From: Zavarzinella formosa DSM 19928
GTDB lineage: Bacteria; Planctomycetota; Planctomycetia; Gemmatales; Gemmataceae
Direction of reading: 5' to 3'
DNA: 64,000 bases
Assembly (NCBI RefSeq): GCF_000255705.1
Contig: NZ_JH636452.1
Location: forward strand, 116,893 to 180,892
Shown here: in pieces, positions 25,755-34,128 of the stretch
Numbering within the stretch: the stretch's first letter is position 1
How the letters are laid out: each line of letters starts with the position of its first letter
The notes under the pieces: model-generated
Told to the model about the DNA's origin: nothing
The model's database searches: none
The model's input: the letters and a program-made list of their open reading frames with translations, nothing else
Position numbers and translations under genes: made by a program

Positions 25755-26219
25755 ATGAGCCATTCACATTCTTCACCGGCCAATTCGGCTTCCACCCCGA
25801 CAGCCACACCCTGTCTTTGCACGGCTCTCCGGCGGGCCTCTCGGGCGGTGACGCGGATCTACGACACGGAATTTCGTGACACCGGCCTGCGGGTCACCCA
25901 ATATGCCCTGTTGAGCGCGCTGAGCCGGTCGGGCGAGGTTCGTCAAAGCGATCTGAGTGAGATGACATTTCTTGAAGAAACCTCGCTAACCCGTGCGTTG
26001 GCTGTGCTTCATCAATCAGATTGGGTGTCCATCCGACCCGGCGCTGATCGGCGGGAGAAGCGGGTGTCGATCACGGAGGCGGGAAAAGCCAAACTCGCGC
26101 AAGCCCGCCCGGCGTGGTTGAAAGCCCAAGAGCGGTTGCGTCAGGCCATGCCGGAGGCCGTTTGGGCCACGCTTTTCGCGGTGTTGCCAAGCGTGGCCCA
26201 AACCGCGTCAGAGATTTGA
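25755..26219 (+). CDS. MarR family transcriptional regulator
   Basis: A 154-residue protein. Typical MarR layout: a helical N-terminus with CLCTALRRASRAVTRIYD, a winged helix with LLSALSRSGEVRQSDLSEMT and FLEETSLTRALAVLHQSDWV, and the wing RPGADRREKRVSITEAG. The start at 25755 omits 17 upstream residues that lack family similarity. It is followed by an MFS transporter and a redoxin gene in the same direction, so it probably represses this operon. The motif TTTTGCCTG occurs before both marR-like (25732-25740) and MFS (26223-26231) genes and could be part of its operator. The cysteine pair CLC near the N-terminus could sense thiol or metal stress. Confidence 0.88.
   Translation: MSHSHSSPANSASTPTATPCLCTALRRASRAVTRIYDTEFRDTGLRVTQYALLSALSRSGEVRQSDLSEMTFLEETSLTRALAVLHQSDWVSIRPGADRREKRVSITEAGKAKLAQARPAWLKAQERLRQAMPEAVWATLFAVLPSVAQTASEI
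26160..26203 (+). repeat. 13-bp perfect stem-loop at the end of the marR-like gene
   Basis: GTTTGGGCCACGC (26160-26172) and GCGTGGCCCAAAC (26191-26203) are exact reverse complements around an 18-nt loop. They lie within the last codons of the MarR-type gene, 76 bp before the MFS start. There is no T-run after it, so it is not a standard terminator; it may reduce read-through or stabilise the downstream message. Confidence 0.55.
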
Positions 26220-26279
26220 TTGTTTTGCCTGAAAAACATGTATGCACAAGTATTTTGCGGTTCAACGAAGGGGATATTG

Positions 26280-27587
26280 ATGCTCGCCACTACCCGTCGC
26301 CTCCACCCGGCCTGGACTGTCGCCGGGGCGACGTTTCTTATTCTCCTCGCTACAGCGGGTGTGCGCTCAACCCCCGGCGTGTTGATTGTGCCGCTTGAAC
26401 GGGAATTTGGCTGGAGCCGGGCTACGATCTCGGTGGCGGTTTCGGTCAATCTGTTCCTTTATGGCCTGATTGGCCCGTTCGCCGCCGCGTTGATGGACCG
26501 GCTCGGCGTTCGCAAAACGGTTCTCATTTCATTGGCGACCGTGACGGCGGGTGTCAGCCTGACCACCCACATGTCGGCTTCGTGGCAATTGGTGATGTTG
26601 TGGGGCGTGGTCGTTGGCGGGGGCACGGGGATGACGGCGCTCGTTCTGGCGACCACGGTGGTGAATCGCTGGTTTGTCACCCGTCGCGGGTTGGTCCTTG
26701 GCGTGCTGACCGCCAGTTCGGCCACGGGGCAACTGGTCTTCCTCCCGTTGATGGCCGCTCTTGTCGAACACTTTGGCTGGCGGGCCGCCGCCTTTCTGGT
26801 GGCGGGGGCTTTGGTGTTGGTGATTCCGCTGGTGGCGTTGTTTCTGCGGGAACACCCCTCGGATTTGGGGGTCGGTCCCTATGGCGGCGAACTCGAACCG
26901 GTTTCAATTGCAGTCCCCAAGGCCAATCCGGCATTGGAGGCGATTCGCGGATTGCGCGATGGTTTTCGGTCTCGCGATTTCTGGTTGTTGTCGGGGAGTT
27001 TCTTCGTGTGCGGAGCCAGTACGAACGGGCTGATCGGCACCCATTTGATTCCTGCCTGTCTGGATCAGGGGATTCCCGAAGTGACCGCCGCCGGGTTGCT
27101 GGCATTGATGGGGCTGTTCGATCTGGCGGGCACCACCGCCTCCGGCTGGCTGTCGGATCGCCTCGATAACCGGACTTTATTGAGTTGGTATTACGCCTTG
27201 CGCGGCTTGTCGCTGATCTGCCTGCCGTTCGGGCTGGCGGATGCCTCATGGGGCCTGACGATCTTCGCCGTTTTCTACGGTCTTGACTGGATTGCCACCG
27301 TGCCGCCGACCGTGCGACTGACGGCAGACACGTTCGGGCGGGCGCGGGCCGCGATCATGTTCGGCTGGATCGTGGCCGCCCACCAGTGCGGGGCGGCCGT
27401 GGCGGCTTTCGGAGCCGGGGCCATCCGCTCATGGAGCGGCAATTACGAACGGGCGTTTCTCACCTCGGGGGCGCTCTGTCTGGTCACCGCCGCGATGGTC
27501 TTGCAAATTCGCCGGCCGGTGTCGGTTTCCAAGGAAGAACCTCTTCCCGAACCGGAAGCAATTTCCCCGGCGGAGGCCGTCGCATGA
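26280..27587 (+). CDS. MFS transporter (UhpC/OxlT-like superfamily branch)
   Basis: A 435-residue integral membrane protein with about twelve hydrophobic segments. MFS features include the loop 2-3 motif MDRLGVRKTVLI (D-R-x-G-R-R type), REFGWSRATISVAVSV in the first half, and a central charged loop (REHPSDLGVGPYGGE). The ATG at 26280 has AAGGGGA about 8 bases upstream. It sits between a MarR regulator and a redoxin whose ATG overlaps its stop, suggesting a drug- or metabolite-efflux operon. The substrate cannot be assigned. It is broadly similar to the second MFS gene in this window (55743-57026). Confidence 0.88.
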   Translation: MLATTRRLHPAWTVAGATFLILLATAGVRSTPGVLIVPLEREFGWSRATISVAVSVNLFLYGLIGPFAAALMDRLGVRKTVLISLATVTAGVSLTTHMSASWQLVMLWGVVVGGGTGMTALVLATTVVNRWFVTRRGLVLGVLTASSATGQLVFLPLMAALVEHFGWRAAAFLVAGALVLVIPLVALFLREHPSDLGVGPYGGELEPVSIAVPKANPALEAIRGLRDGFRSRDFWLLSGSFFVCGASTNGLIGTHLIPACLDQGIPEVTAAGLLALMGLFDLAGTTASGWLSDRLDNRTLLSWYYALRGLSLICLPFGLADASWGLTIFAVFYGLDWIATVPPTVRLTADTFGRARAAIMFGWIVAAHQCGAAVAAFGAGAIRSWSGNYERAFLTSGALCLVTAAMVLQIRRPVSVSKEEPLPEPEAISPAEAVA

Positions 27588-28156
27588 GACGCTTTTCCAC
27601 GACTGCGTTATTGGTCGCCGCGACCGCCGCGATGGCAGCCGCCTTCCTGATTCAACCGGGCACCGGTCATCCCGTGACCCCGTGGATGGCCGACTCTGCC
27701 CAAGCCGAAACCGGGCGTGAGATTCCCGCGTTGCCGGGGATGGCTTCCGATCGCCCGACGGTGGTGATCTTCATTCTGCCGGGCTGCCCGTGCAGCGAAG
27801 CCTATGAACAACAGACCCATGAGTTGTTCAGGGCTTGCGGATCACAGGCTCATTTCATCGGCGTCGTGGCTGGTGACGACCAAGAGGCGATTGAATGGCA
27901 GCGCGAACATCAAACGCCATATCTGGTGATCGCGGATGCCGACCGCTCGATCTCGCGCGGCTTCGGAGCCAAACGCTCGGCCTACACGGCGCTGGCACTT
28001 GACGGAAAAACGATCTGCCGCCTCTGGCCGGGTTACTCGGCCGGGATGCTGCAAGAGCTTGGTTCGCAAATCGCCACTGCCACCGGCGCCCGGCCGTTTT
28101 CACTGCAATTCCCCGATGCGCCAGCCACCCTTGCTTCGGGTTGTCCCCTTGATTGA
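27584..28156 (+). CDS. Exported redoxin-like (thioredoxin-fold) protein with C-P-C site
   Basis: A 190-residue protein. Its ATG overlaps the MFS stop (ATGA), showing co-translation. An N-terminal signal/anchor (MRRFSTTALLVAATAAMAAA) is followed by a thioredoxin-like fold: VVIFILPGCPCSEAYEQQTH with a C-P-C motif in the redoxin active-site position, VIADADRSISRGFGAKRSAY, and ALDGKTICRLWPGYS. The pattern resembles AhpC/TSA-type redoxins, but the usual spacing of the peroxidatic cysteine is altered to C-P-C. Periplasmic thiol chemistry linked to the transporter's substrate is a reasonable inference. Confidence 0.78.
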   Translation: MRRFSTTALLVAATAAMAAAFLIQPGTGHPVTPWMADSAQAETGREIPALPGMASDRPTVVIFILPGCPCSEAYEQQTHELFRACGSQAHFIGVVAGDDQEAIEWQREHQTPYLVIADADRSISRGFGAKRSAYTALALDGKTICRLWPGYSAGMLQELGSQIATATGARPFSLQFPDAPATLASGCPLD

Positions 28157-28190
28157 TCGGAGCCGCATTCAACACAAACTCTTCGGGCGG

Positions 28191-28982
28191 TTACTTTCCG
28201 GAAGGTTGAATAGAGGCTTGAAGTTTGATCAATGGCTCGTGATTGACCCGCACCAGTCCGCGACGCGGGCGGTCGAAATCCAGAATCACGAACAACACAA
28301 GAGCCATCAAGACGTTTAATGACAGCCACAGCCCCGCGTGACATTTCCCCGCCTGGCCCGATGAATGTCCCATGAGCAGGCACGACACGATCACGCATGC
28401 GACCAAAAGGCCGAGAATCGGCATGGGCAGATGGCTGTCGTCTGCCCACGCTCGCGTTCCGTCCAAATCAATCATTTCGTTGGTGGCGGGCACAATCTGG
28501 CTGGTCAAAGCGGTTTGCTGGTTTGCTTTGACGGCCGCCTCGACTCGCTCCCATAGTTCGTCGAGCAGGCGGCCCATCTCTTGGGTGGCCTGCCGGTTTT
28601 CCGCCGGGTCGATGCCTTTTTCGTAAAACTCCAGCCGAACGCTCACGTATCGTCGCAACGTCTCTCGAATTCGATCACGGTCGGAAGGGGGGAGCAATCC
28701 GGCCCGCAAATAGCAGGTGCCGATGGCGTTCGCCTCGCTCAACACCACTTTTCGCCGGTTGTCGTGCCGGCTGACGGTCATGGAGAAAGAAAAGCCCATG
28801 AGCAAGGCGACCAGCCCAAACACGCTTCCCTTGAGCATGTTGGAAACGTTTCGAGACGGCTCGGACTCTCCGAACCGATGGCGTTTGCCGACGACATATC
28901 CGATCACGTTGGAGATTGTCATGGCCGCCAGCATGATCGAAATCAGAAGCCATGTCGGTTCGTTTCGGATCAGGTCGCTCAT
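28191..28982 (-). CDS. DUF4239 (bestrophin-like) membrane protein
   Basis: A 263-residue protein. Two N-terminal hydrophobic segments (about 10-30 and 50-70, with LKGSVFGLVALLMGFSFSMT) and two C-terminal ones (about 190-210 and 220-240) flank a soluble helical middle rich in arginine and glutamate. The segment FGLVALLMGFSFSMTVSRHD followed by EANAIGTCYLRAGLLP is characteristic of the DUF4239 bestrophin-like family of unknown function. It ends 34 bp from the convergent redoxin gene. The start ATG at 28982 gives a short hydrophilic lead into the first helix. Confidence 0.82.
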   Translation of the reverse strand: MSDLIRNEPTWLLISIMLAAMTISNVIGYVVGKRHRFGESEPSRNVSNMLKGSVFGLVALLMGFSFSMTVSRHDNRRKVVLSEANAIGTCYLRAGLLPPSDRDRIRETLRRYVSVRLEFYEKGIDPAENRQATQEMGRLLDELWERVEAAVKANQQTALTSQIVPATNEMIDLDGTRAWADDSHLPMPILGLLVACVIVSCLLMGHSSGQAGKCHAGLWLSLNVLMALVLFVILDFDRPRRGLVRVNHEPLIKLQASIQPSGK

Positions 28983-29569
28983 GGGCTTGTCGCTTCCCTC
29001 GTCGGATTTTTAAGACGCAGACCGGAAGATCAATCGCACAATGGGGGATTGGCCGGTCGGCGGCCATCGAACTGGTGATGTTTGCCATCCTATTGAACGG
29101 CCGTGTTCCGCGCCCCGCGCCATCGGGAATGATTCACGGGGCAAGGTTGGGAAACGCCCCACACGTTACTCGCGAGGGTGGAATTTCATTTTGCGATCAA
29201 AAAACGCAAACAGGCCGGAGTTTTCCGGCGAGCAACACGCTACAGAACTTGGAGTTTCCGGATTTCAAAACCGGTCAAAATCGGCTCCAAAAGTGACCGA
29301 AAACTGTGAAAAACACCCTTCCGGCGACCATTTTTGGACAGTTGGACACCCACCCAGGTGGTCAAAACCAGTGGGCCAACTGAACACCATTTTTCAAAAC
29401 CCCCGGCAAATCGACACATCGCCTAATGATTTTGGAGTAATCCGGGGCCTTTTGGCAGTCTTTTTCATGGCCCAATATGGTCGCCCAAAGTTGATTCCGG
29501 GCCGGTTGAAAAGAGCCACATGGCCCAAATACTGATTTGGCCCAAAGGGGCAAACAGAAAGACCGATCC
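28983..29569. other. Long intergenic region without recognised gene
   Basis: About 590 bp, AT-richer than its flanks. A plus-strand frame spans much of it, but its amino-acid composition is unlike a protein and it has no ribosome site or family similarity. The octamer TGGCCCAA occurs three times within 80 bp (29468, 29521, 29538). Promoters for the DUF4239 gene must lie near its left end. Nothing else was recognised. Confidence 0.4.
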
Positions 29570-29635
29570 GTGCGGCATGAGAAATTGATTAGTGAGGTGA
29601 TTGCTCTCATCTCTCATCGCCCACACGAGGCCGGA
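29570..29635 (+). pseudogene. Truncated N-terminal fragment related to the 2OG-Fe(II) oxygenase gene at 41132
   Basis: Starting at a GTG at 29570 the frame reads VRHEKLISEVIALI, against MRHEKLLGEAIAVI at the start of the oxygenase at 41132. The DNA also matches upstream of the start (GACCGATCC versus GACTGGTCC) and through ATGAGAAATTG. Similarity fades after about 15 codons and the frame then runs into the 3' end of the UvrA-like gene. This is best read as the remaining 5' end of a paralogous gene cut off by a rearrangement. Confidence 0.5.
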
Positions 29636-31888
29636 TCAGCCTCGAAGATACTCGCTGGTAAGCGATTGCTTCGCCTTGAGCAAATCCTTGGGCGTGCCTT
29701 CAAACATGATCGTGCCCCCTTTGCTGCCGCCTTCAGGGCCGATGTCGATGATCCAGTCGGCGTTTTTGATGACGTGGAGATTATGCTCGATCACGATCAC
29801 CGTGTTGCCCGCGTCCACCAGACGGTTCATGACGGCCAGCAGGTGGCTGATGTCGGACATGTGCAAGCCCGTGGTGGGTTCGTCCATCACGTAGACGCTG
29901 CCCTTTTTGTGCAGTTCGCTGGCCAGCTTGATGCGCTGGCATTCTCCGCCCGAGAGCGTGCTGAGCGGCTGGCCGAGGCTTAAATAATCCAGCCCCACAT
30001 CGCTCATCGCTTGCAGTTTGCGAAGCACTTCCTTGATTTTGAAATATTCCAGCGCCTGCCGAACGTTCATGGCCAGCACGTCGCTGATGGATTTGCCATT
30101 CAGTTGATAAGCCAGCACTTCGTCCTTGAAACGCTTGCCGCCGCAGACTTCGCAAGGTGTTTTCACTTCGCTCAGAAAAGCCAGGTCGGTGTAGATTACG
30201 CCGAGTCCCTGGCAGTTTTCACAGGCGCCTTTGGAATTGAAACTGAACAACGACGCATTGACTTTGTTGGCCGTGGCGAACGCCTTGCGCACATCATCCA
30301 AGATACCTGTGTAAGTGGCCGGGTTGGATCGGCTGGAAACGCCCACGGCTGATTGGTCGATGACGATGGCGTCGGGATGTTGCCGCAAGAAGACTTGGTT
30401 GATTAACGAGCTTTTTCCCGAACCCGCCACGCCGGTCAACACCGTCAACACGCCGGTGGGGAAATCCACGCTGAGATTCTTCAGATTATTCACATTGGCA
30501 TTGCTGACAGACAATTTGCCTTTTGGCTTGCGAAATTCATCCTTCAATGGAATCTTTTGTTTGATGTGTTTTCCGGTCAACGTGTCGGCGCACAGCAAAT
30601 CTTGATAGCTGCCCTCGAAAACGATCTCGCCCCCCAACCGCCCGGCATGGGGGCCGACATCGACGATGTGGTCAGCCACTTTGATCACGTCCGGATCATG
30701 CTCCACGACGATGACGGTGTTGCCCTTGTCCCGCAGTTTTTGCAGCAATTCATTCATCCGATGCACGTCTCGCGGGTGCATGCCCACGCTCGGCTCGTCG
30801 AAGACATACATCACATCCATCAGGCTGCTGCTGAGATGTTTGACAATCTTGATACGCTGGGATTCCCCGCCGGAGAGCGTGTCGGTTTCACGGTTCAGGC
30901 TGAGGTATTCAAGGCCGATGTCCACAAGGTGTGTCAGGCGTTCCGCCAGTGTGTTGATAATCGGTTTGGCAATCGGGTCTTTGACGGCCTTCACGAACTC
31001 GATCAATTCGGCAATCTCCATGCCGGCCAGTTCCGCAATGTTGCGGCCTTCGATCTTGCATTGCAAGACCGGCTGGCTGAGTCGCGCGCCCTTGCAGATA
31101 GAGCACGGGCCGATGGTCATATACGGAGCGACGGCGTTTTGCGTGCGCTCCGACATTGTTTTGACATCACCCTTGATGTATTTGGATTCAAATTTGGCGA
31201 TGATGCCTTGAAAGGTCAGGTTGATATCCTTGGCGCCGACTTTTGTTTTGACCTTCATTGGCTCGCTGTGCAACAGCAAGTCCATTTCCTTTTGAGTGTA
31301 TTTGGCAAGCTTCTTATCCGGGTCGAACAATCCGGTTTGAATGCAGAGGCTCCAGCCCCATGAATCCACCGCATATTCCGGGAACAGAATGGCCCCTTCG
31401 TTGAGCGATTTGGATTTGTCCAAAAACTTGTCCATATCCACGCCCAGCTTGCGGCCAAGCCCGTTGCAATTCGGGCACATGCCCTGCGGGTCGTTGAAGC
31501 TGAAGACGTTGACCGGCCCGACAAACGGCTGGCCGACTCGCCAATAGAGGCGGCGCAGGATGCTGTAAATATCGGTGACCGTCCCCACGGTCGAATGGGA
31601 GCCGCCGCCCAGCCGTCGTTGATCGACGACGATGGCCATGCTCAGGTTTTCGATGGCATCCGCCTCGGGCTGGGGATAGCGAGGCAGAAAATTGCGGATG
31701 AACAGACTGAAGTTTTCGTTCAACAGTCGTTGGGCTTCGTTGGCGATGGTGTCAAACACAATCGACGACTTCCCGGAACCGGATACACCCGTGAAAATCG
31801 TGATCTTGCGTTTGGGAATCCGCAACGAAACATTCTTTAAATTGTTCTCGCGGGCACCGCGAATCTCGATGTATTCCTGGGGCATCAT
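29636..31888 (-). CDS. Short UvrA-like ABC ATPase (DrrC-type)
   Basis: A 750-residue protein, about 190 residues shorter than canonical UvrA. It has two ABC modules: Walker A GVSGSGKSSIVFDTI with signature LSGGESQRIKIV, and Walker A GVAGSGKSSLINQVF with signature LSGGECQRIKLA. Zinc-type cysteine pairs are present (GMCPNCNGLG, GPCSICKGAR, GACENCQGLG, TPCEVCGGKRF). The region between the first Walker A and its first zinc module is too short to hold the usual UvrB-binding domain, as in DrrC-type proteins linked to drug self-resistance. The ATG at 31888 has GAGGAA just upstream; the next ATG follows immediately. It lies 86 bp downstream of a TetR regulator on the same strand. Confidence 0.88.
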   Translation of the reverse strand: MMPQEYIEIRGARENNLKNVSLRIPKRKITIFTGVSGSGKSSIVFDTIANEAQRLLNENFSLFIRNFLPRYPQPEADAIENLSMAIVVDQRRLGGGSHSTVGTVTDIYSILRRLYWRVGQPFVGPVNVFSFNDPQGMCPNCNGLGRKLGVDMDKFLDKSKSLNEGAILFPEYAVDSWGWSLCIQTGLFDPDKKLAKYTQKEMDLLLHSEPMKVKTKVGAKDINLTFQGIIAKFESKYIKGDVKTMSERTQNAVAPYMTIGPCSICKGARLSQPVLQCKIEGRNIAELAGMEIAELIEFVKAVKDPIAKPIINTLAERLTHLVDIGLEYLSLNRETDTLSGGESQRIKIVKHLSSSLMDVMYVFDEPSVGMHPRDVHRMNELLQKLRDKGNTVIVVEHDPDVIKVADHIVDVGPHAGRLGGEIVFEGSYQDLLCADTLTGKHIKQKIPLKDEFRKPKGKLSVSNANVNNLKNLSVDFPTGVLTVLTGVAGSGKSSLINQVFLRQHPDAIVIDQSAVGVSSRSNPATYTGILDDVRKAFATANKVNASLFSFNSKGACENCQGLGVIYTDLAFLSEVKTPCEVCGGKRFKDEVLAYQLNGKSISDVLAMNVRQALEYFKIKEVLRKLQAMSDVGLDYLSLGQPLSTLSGGECQRIKLASELHKKGSVYVMDEPTTGLHMSDISHLLAVMNRLVDAGNTVIVIEHNLHVIKNADWIIDIGPEGGSKGGTIMFEGTPKDLLKAKQSLTSEYLRG

Positions 31889-31974
31889 CCATTCCTCAAG
31901 AGGTGTCTCGTTCCGTTTCACCAATCTGGATGATTTAACGGCGCATCGGGCCAGTCGGCGCGGATTTTGTGAGT

Positions 31975-32553
31975 TCAGTCGGCGTCCGCTTTGGGTTCCG
32001 TGAGAAGCCGCACCGCCTCGGCGATACTCCGTCGCAAAGCGGCCTGCCGCTTCAGCGCGTCGGGGTCAATCAGCGGACCATAGGGGTTTGCCGGTGTCCA
32101 GGCCGTGGCGATTGCCATGATGGCCGTCAGGATGAAGCCCGGCGAGAAAGTCTTCCCGACCTGACCGGCGTTTTGCGCCTTCAACAAGGCGGCGAGTTTG
32201 GCGTTCTTGGCCGCGCCTCGCGCGGTTGGCTCGTTCGCTTTTTGTTCCAAGCCGAACCAAGTCATCAGCCGAAACAGATCGGGATTGGCCATCGCGAAAT
32301 CGAAAAGGCGTCCCGCGTAACCCGGCAAATCGTCGGCGGTGAATTGAACTTCCTCAAAGGCTCGGGCGAGATGCTTCTGCAAAACGGTCGTGAAAAGCGT
32401 CTCCTTGTTCTCGAAGTAGATGTAAATCAGGTTTTTGTTGCACCCGGCGTTCTTGGCGATGCGATCCACCCTCGCGCCGGCAATTCCATACGCGGAAAAC
32501 TCCGCCGTGGCCGCCTCCAGAATTCGTTCGCGTGTCGCCTCGGCATTCCGCAT
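31975..32553 (-). CDS. TetR/AcrR family transcriptional regulator
   Basis: A 192-residue protein. The N-terminal DNA-binding domain reads RERILEAATAEFSAYGIAGA followed by RVDRIAKNAGCNKNLIYIYF and ENKETLF, an intact TetR helix-turn-helix. The C-terminal ligand domain (FDFAMANPDLFRLMTWFGLE) is of the TetR_C type and gives no ligand hint. The gene is divergent from an aldo/keto reductase, with two copies of CTAACCGGTTAG in the shared 125-bp gap, and is followed by the UvrA-like gene on the same strand. It is therefore likely to control both directions and itself. Confidence 0.9.
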   Translation of the reverse strand: MRNAEATRERILEAATAEFSAYGIAGARVDRIAKNAGCNKNLIYIYFENKETLFTTVLQKHLARAFEEVQFTADDLPGYAGRLFDFAMANPDLFRLMTWFGLEQKANEPTARGAAKNAKLAALLKAQNAGQVGKTFSPGFILTAIMAIATAWTPANPYGPLIDPDALKRQAALRRSIAEAVRLLTEPKADAD

Positions 32554-32587
32554 CGAATGGCCCTTTTCGTTTTTTCAATCCTACCGC

Positions 32588-32632
32588 TTGACTAACCGGT
32601 TAGACAAGTCTAATGCTAAACTAACCGGTTAG
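32588..32632. promoter_or_regulatory. Probable TetR operators and promoter region
   Basis: The perfect palindrome CTAACCGGTTAG occurs at 32592-32603 and 32621-32632, 29 bp centre to centre, with a third near-palindrome TAGAC-AA-GTCTA between them. TTGACT (32588-32593) overlaps the first site as a possible -35 for the reductase, with TAATGC 17 bp on as a weak -10. Binding by the adjacent TetR protein is inferred from position and symmetry. Confidence 0.75.
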
Positions 32633-32678
32633 TTAGTTATCCGGAAAATCTCGTTTGCCACTCGAAAGGAGCAGGACA

Positions 32679-33572
32679 ATGAGCAAAGCGAATGAATCCA
32701 CGCTCGGCGGCCCGTTTACGTTTCCCGGCACCTCCCTGACGGTTCGCCGGGTGGGCTATGGCGCGATGCAACTCGCCGGCCCCGGCGTGTGGGGGCCGCC
32801 CAAGAACCCGGAGGGCGCCGTTGCTGTTCTCCGCGAGGCAGTCGCGGCCGGCGTGAATCACATCGACACGGCTGATTTCTACGGCCCGCACATCACCAAC
32901 CAGATCATCCGGCAAGCCCTGCACCCGTACCCGGCGGGGTTGGTGATCGTCACCAAGCTCGGGGCGCGCCGCCCGGCCGACGGATCGTGGCAACCGGCCA
33001 TTTCGCCCCAAGAACTAACCGACGGCGTCCACGACAACCTCCGCAATCTGAGTCTGGATGCGCTCGACATCGTCAACTATCGCGCGATGGGGTCGATTCA
33101 CGGCCCTAAGGAAGGTTCCATCGCCGAACAGGTGACTGCGCTGGCCGATCTCCAAAAGAAGGGGCTGATCCGTCACGTCGGTTTGAGCAATGTCACGTCT
33201 GCCCAAGTGGCCGAAGCGAAGTCGATCACGGATATCGTTTGCGTCCAGAACAACTACAATCTGGCCAACCGTCAGGACGACGCTTTGATTGAAGAACTGG
33301 CCGGGCAGGGCATCGCTTATGTGCCGTTCTTTCCGCTTGGCGGGTTCACGCCGTTGCAATCGTCCACCCTCTCCGATGTGGCGACCCGGCTCGGGGCCAC
33401 GCCAATGCAAGTCGCGCTGGCGTGGTTGCTGCACCGCTCGCCAAACATCCTGCTCATCCCCGGCACCTCATCGGTCGCCCATTTGCGCGAGAATCTGGCC
33501 GCCGGGCAGTTGTCGCTGACGCCCCAAACGTTGACGGAGTTGGACGGAATCGGCGTTGATATCCGAGCTTGA
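32679..33572 (+). CDS. Aldo/keto reductase
   Basis: A 297-residue AKR. Catalytic residues are in place: D-T-A-D-F-Y (aspartate and tyrosine), VTKLGAR (lysine); the histidine position is replaced (DIVNYRAMGS instead of the usual D-x-x-x-x-H), which is also seen in some oxidoreductases of the family and may change substrate use. LIRHVGLSNVTSAQV and LIPGTSSVAHLRENL are the usual later blocks. GAAAGGAG precedes the ATG by about 9 bases. Control by the divergent TetR gene is likely, since both probable operators lie just upstream. Confidence 0.88.
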   Translation: MSKANESTLGGPFTFPGTSLTVRRVGYGAMQLAGPGVWGPPKNPEGAVAVLREAVAAGVNHIDTADFYGPHITNQIIRQALHPYPAGLVIVTKLGARRPADGSWQPAISPQELTDGVHDNLRNLSLDALDIVNYRAMGSIHGPKEGSIAEQVTALADLQKKGLIRHVGLSNVTSAQVAEAKSITDIVCVQNNYNLANRQDDALIEELAGQGIAYVPFFPLGGFTPLQSSTLSDVATRLGATPMQVALAWLLHRSPNILLIPGTSSVAHLRENLAAGQLSLTPQTLTELDGIGVDIRA

Positions 33573-33630
33573 TCAGATGCGGTATTCTGAAATACTGAAA
33601 CAGAAAGACATCCGTGCCAGAAGAACACGC

Positions 33631-34107
33631 TCAAACGCTCTTTGGTTTCTTCAGAGTGCGGGCCGGGCGGGCGGTTGTCTGTACTGATGTGTTCAACGCC
33701 ACGGCGGCACGAATCAGCTCCTTCAGTGCCTTTTCATCAATCGTGTCGCCCTCATGCAAATCAATTGCCCGTCGTGTGTTGCCTTCAAGGCTGGAATTGA
33801 AAAGGCCGGAAGGATCTTCCAGCGAGGCCCCCTTGGCAAAGGTCAGCTTCACGGCATTCTTGTACGTCTCCCCGGTGCAAATAATCCCGCCATGCGACCA
33901 CACCGGAACCCCTAACATCGAGTTTGACGGCTTCCTCCACTTTACCTCCTCAACCACCTCCGGATCGGCCTGCTTGATGATCATCCGAACCCGAGCAATC
34001 ATCTCGCCCCGCCAGTCACTCAGTTTCTTGATTGTCGTATCGATCAATTGAGAAGGAGATTCTTCTTCTACTTGTTCTGCCTTCGGGTCGCTCTTTTTCT
34101 TCTTCAT
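33631..34107 (-). CDS. DUF1801 family protein
   Basis: A 158-residue protein. DUF1801 (YdhG/YobT-like) features include MIARVRMIIKQADPEVVEEV, KWRKPSNSMLGVPVWSHGGI, and the C-terminal DEKALKELIRAAVALN. The N-terminus begins with a lysine run (MKKKKS) and an acidic stretch before the domain. The function of the family is unknown; the fold is related to a small ligand- or protein-binding domain. A second DUF1801 gene lies 0.9 kb upstream on the same strand, with an unknown gene between. Confidence 0.85.
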   Translation of the reverse strand: MKKKKSDPKAEQVEEESPSQLIDTTIKKLSDWRGEMIARVRMIIKQADPEVVEEVKWRKPSNSMLGVPVWSHGGIICTGETYKNAVKLTFAKGASLEDPSGLFNSSLEGNTRRAIDLHEGDTIDEKALKELIRAAVALNTSVQTTARPARTLKKPKSV

Positions 34108-34128
34108 GACCGTCTCTTTCTCATGTGG

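Noticed and set aside
29041-29535. A 164-codon plus-strand frame in the long intergenic region
   Set aside because: No ribosome site, mixed-quality composition, no family similarity; treated as non-coding apart from the short oxygenase-like remnant after it.
29468-29545. Three copies of TGGCCCAA as a binding-site array
   Set aside because: Short, irregularly spaced and close to what chance allows; mentioned only in the region description.
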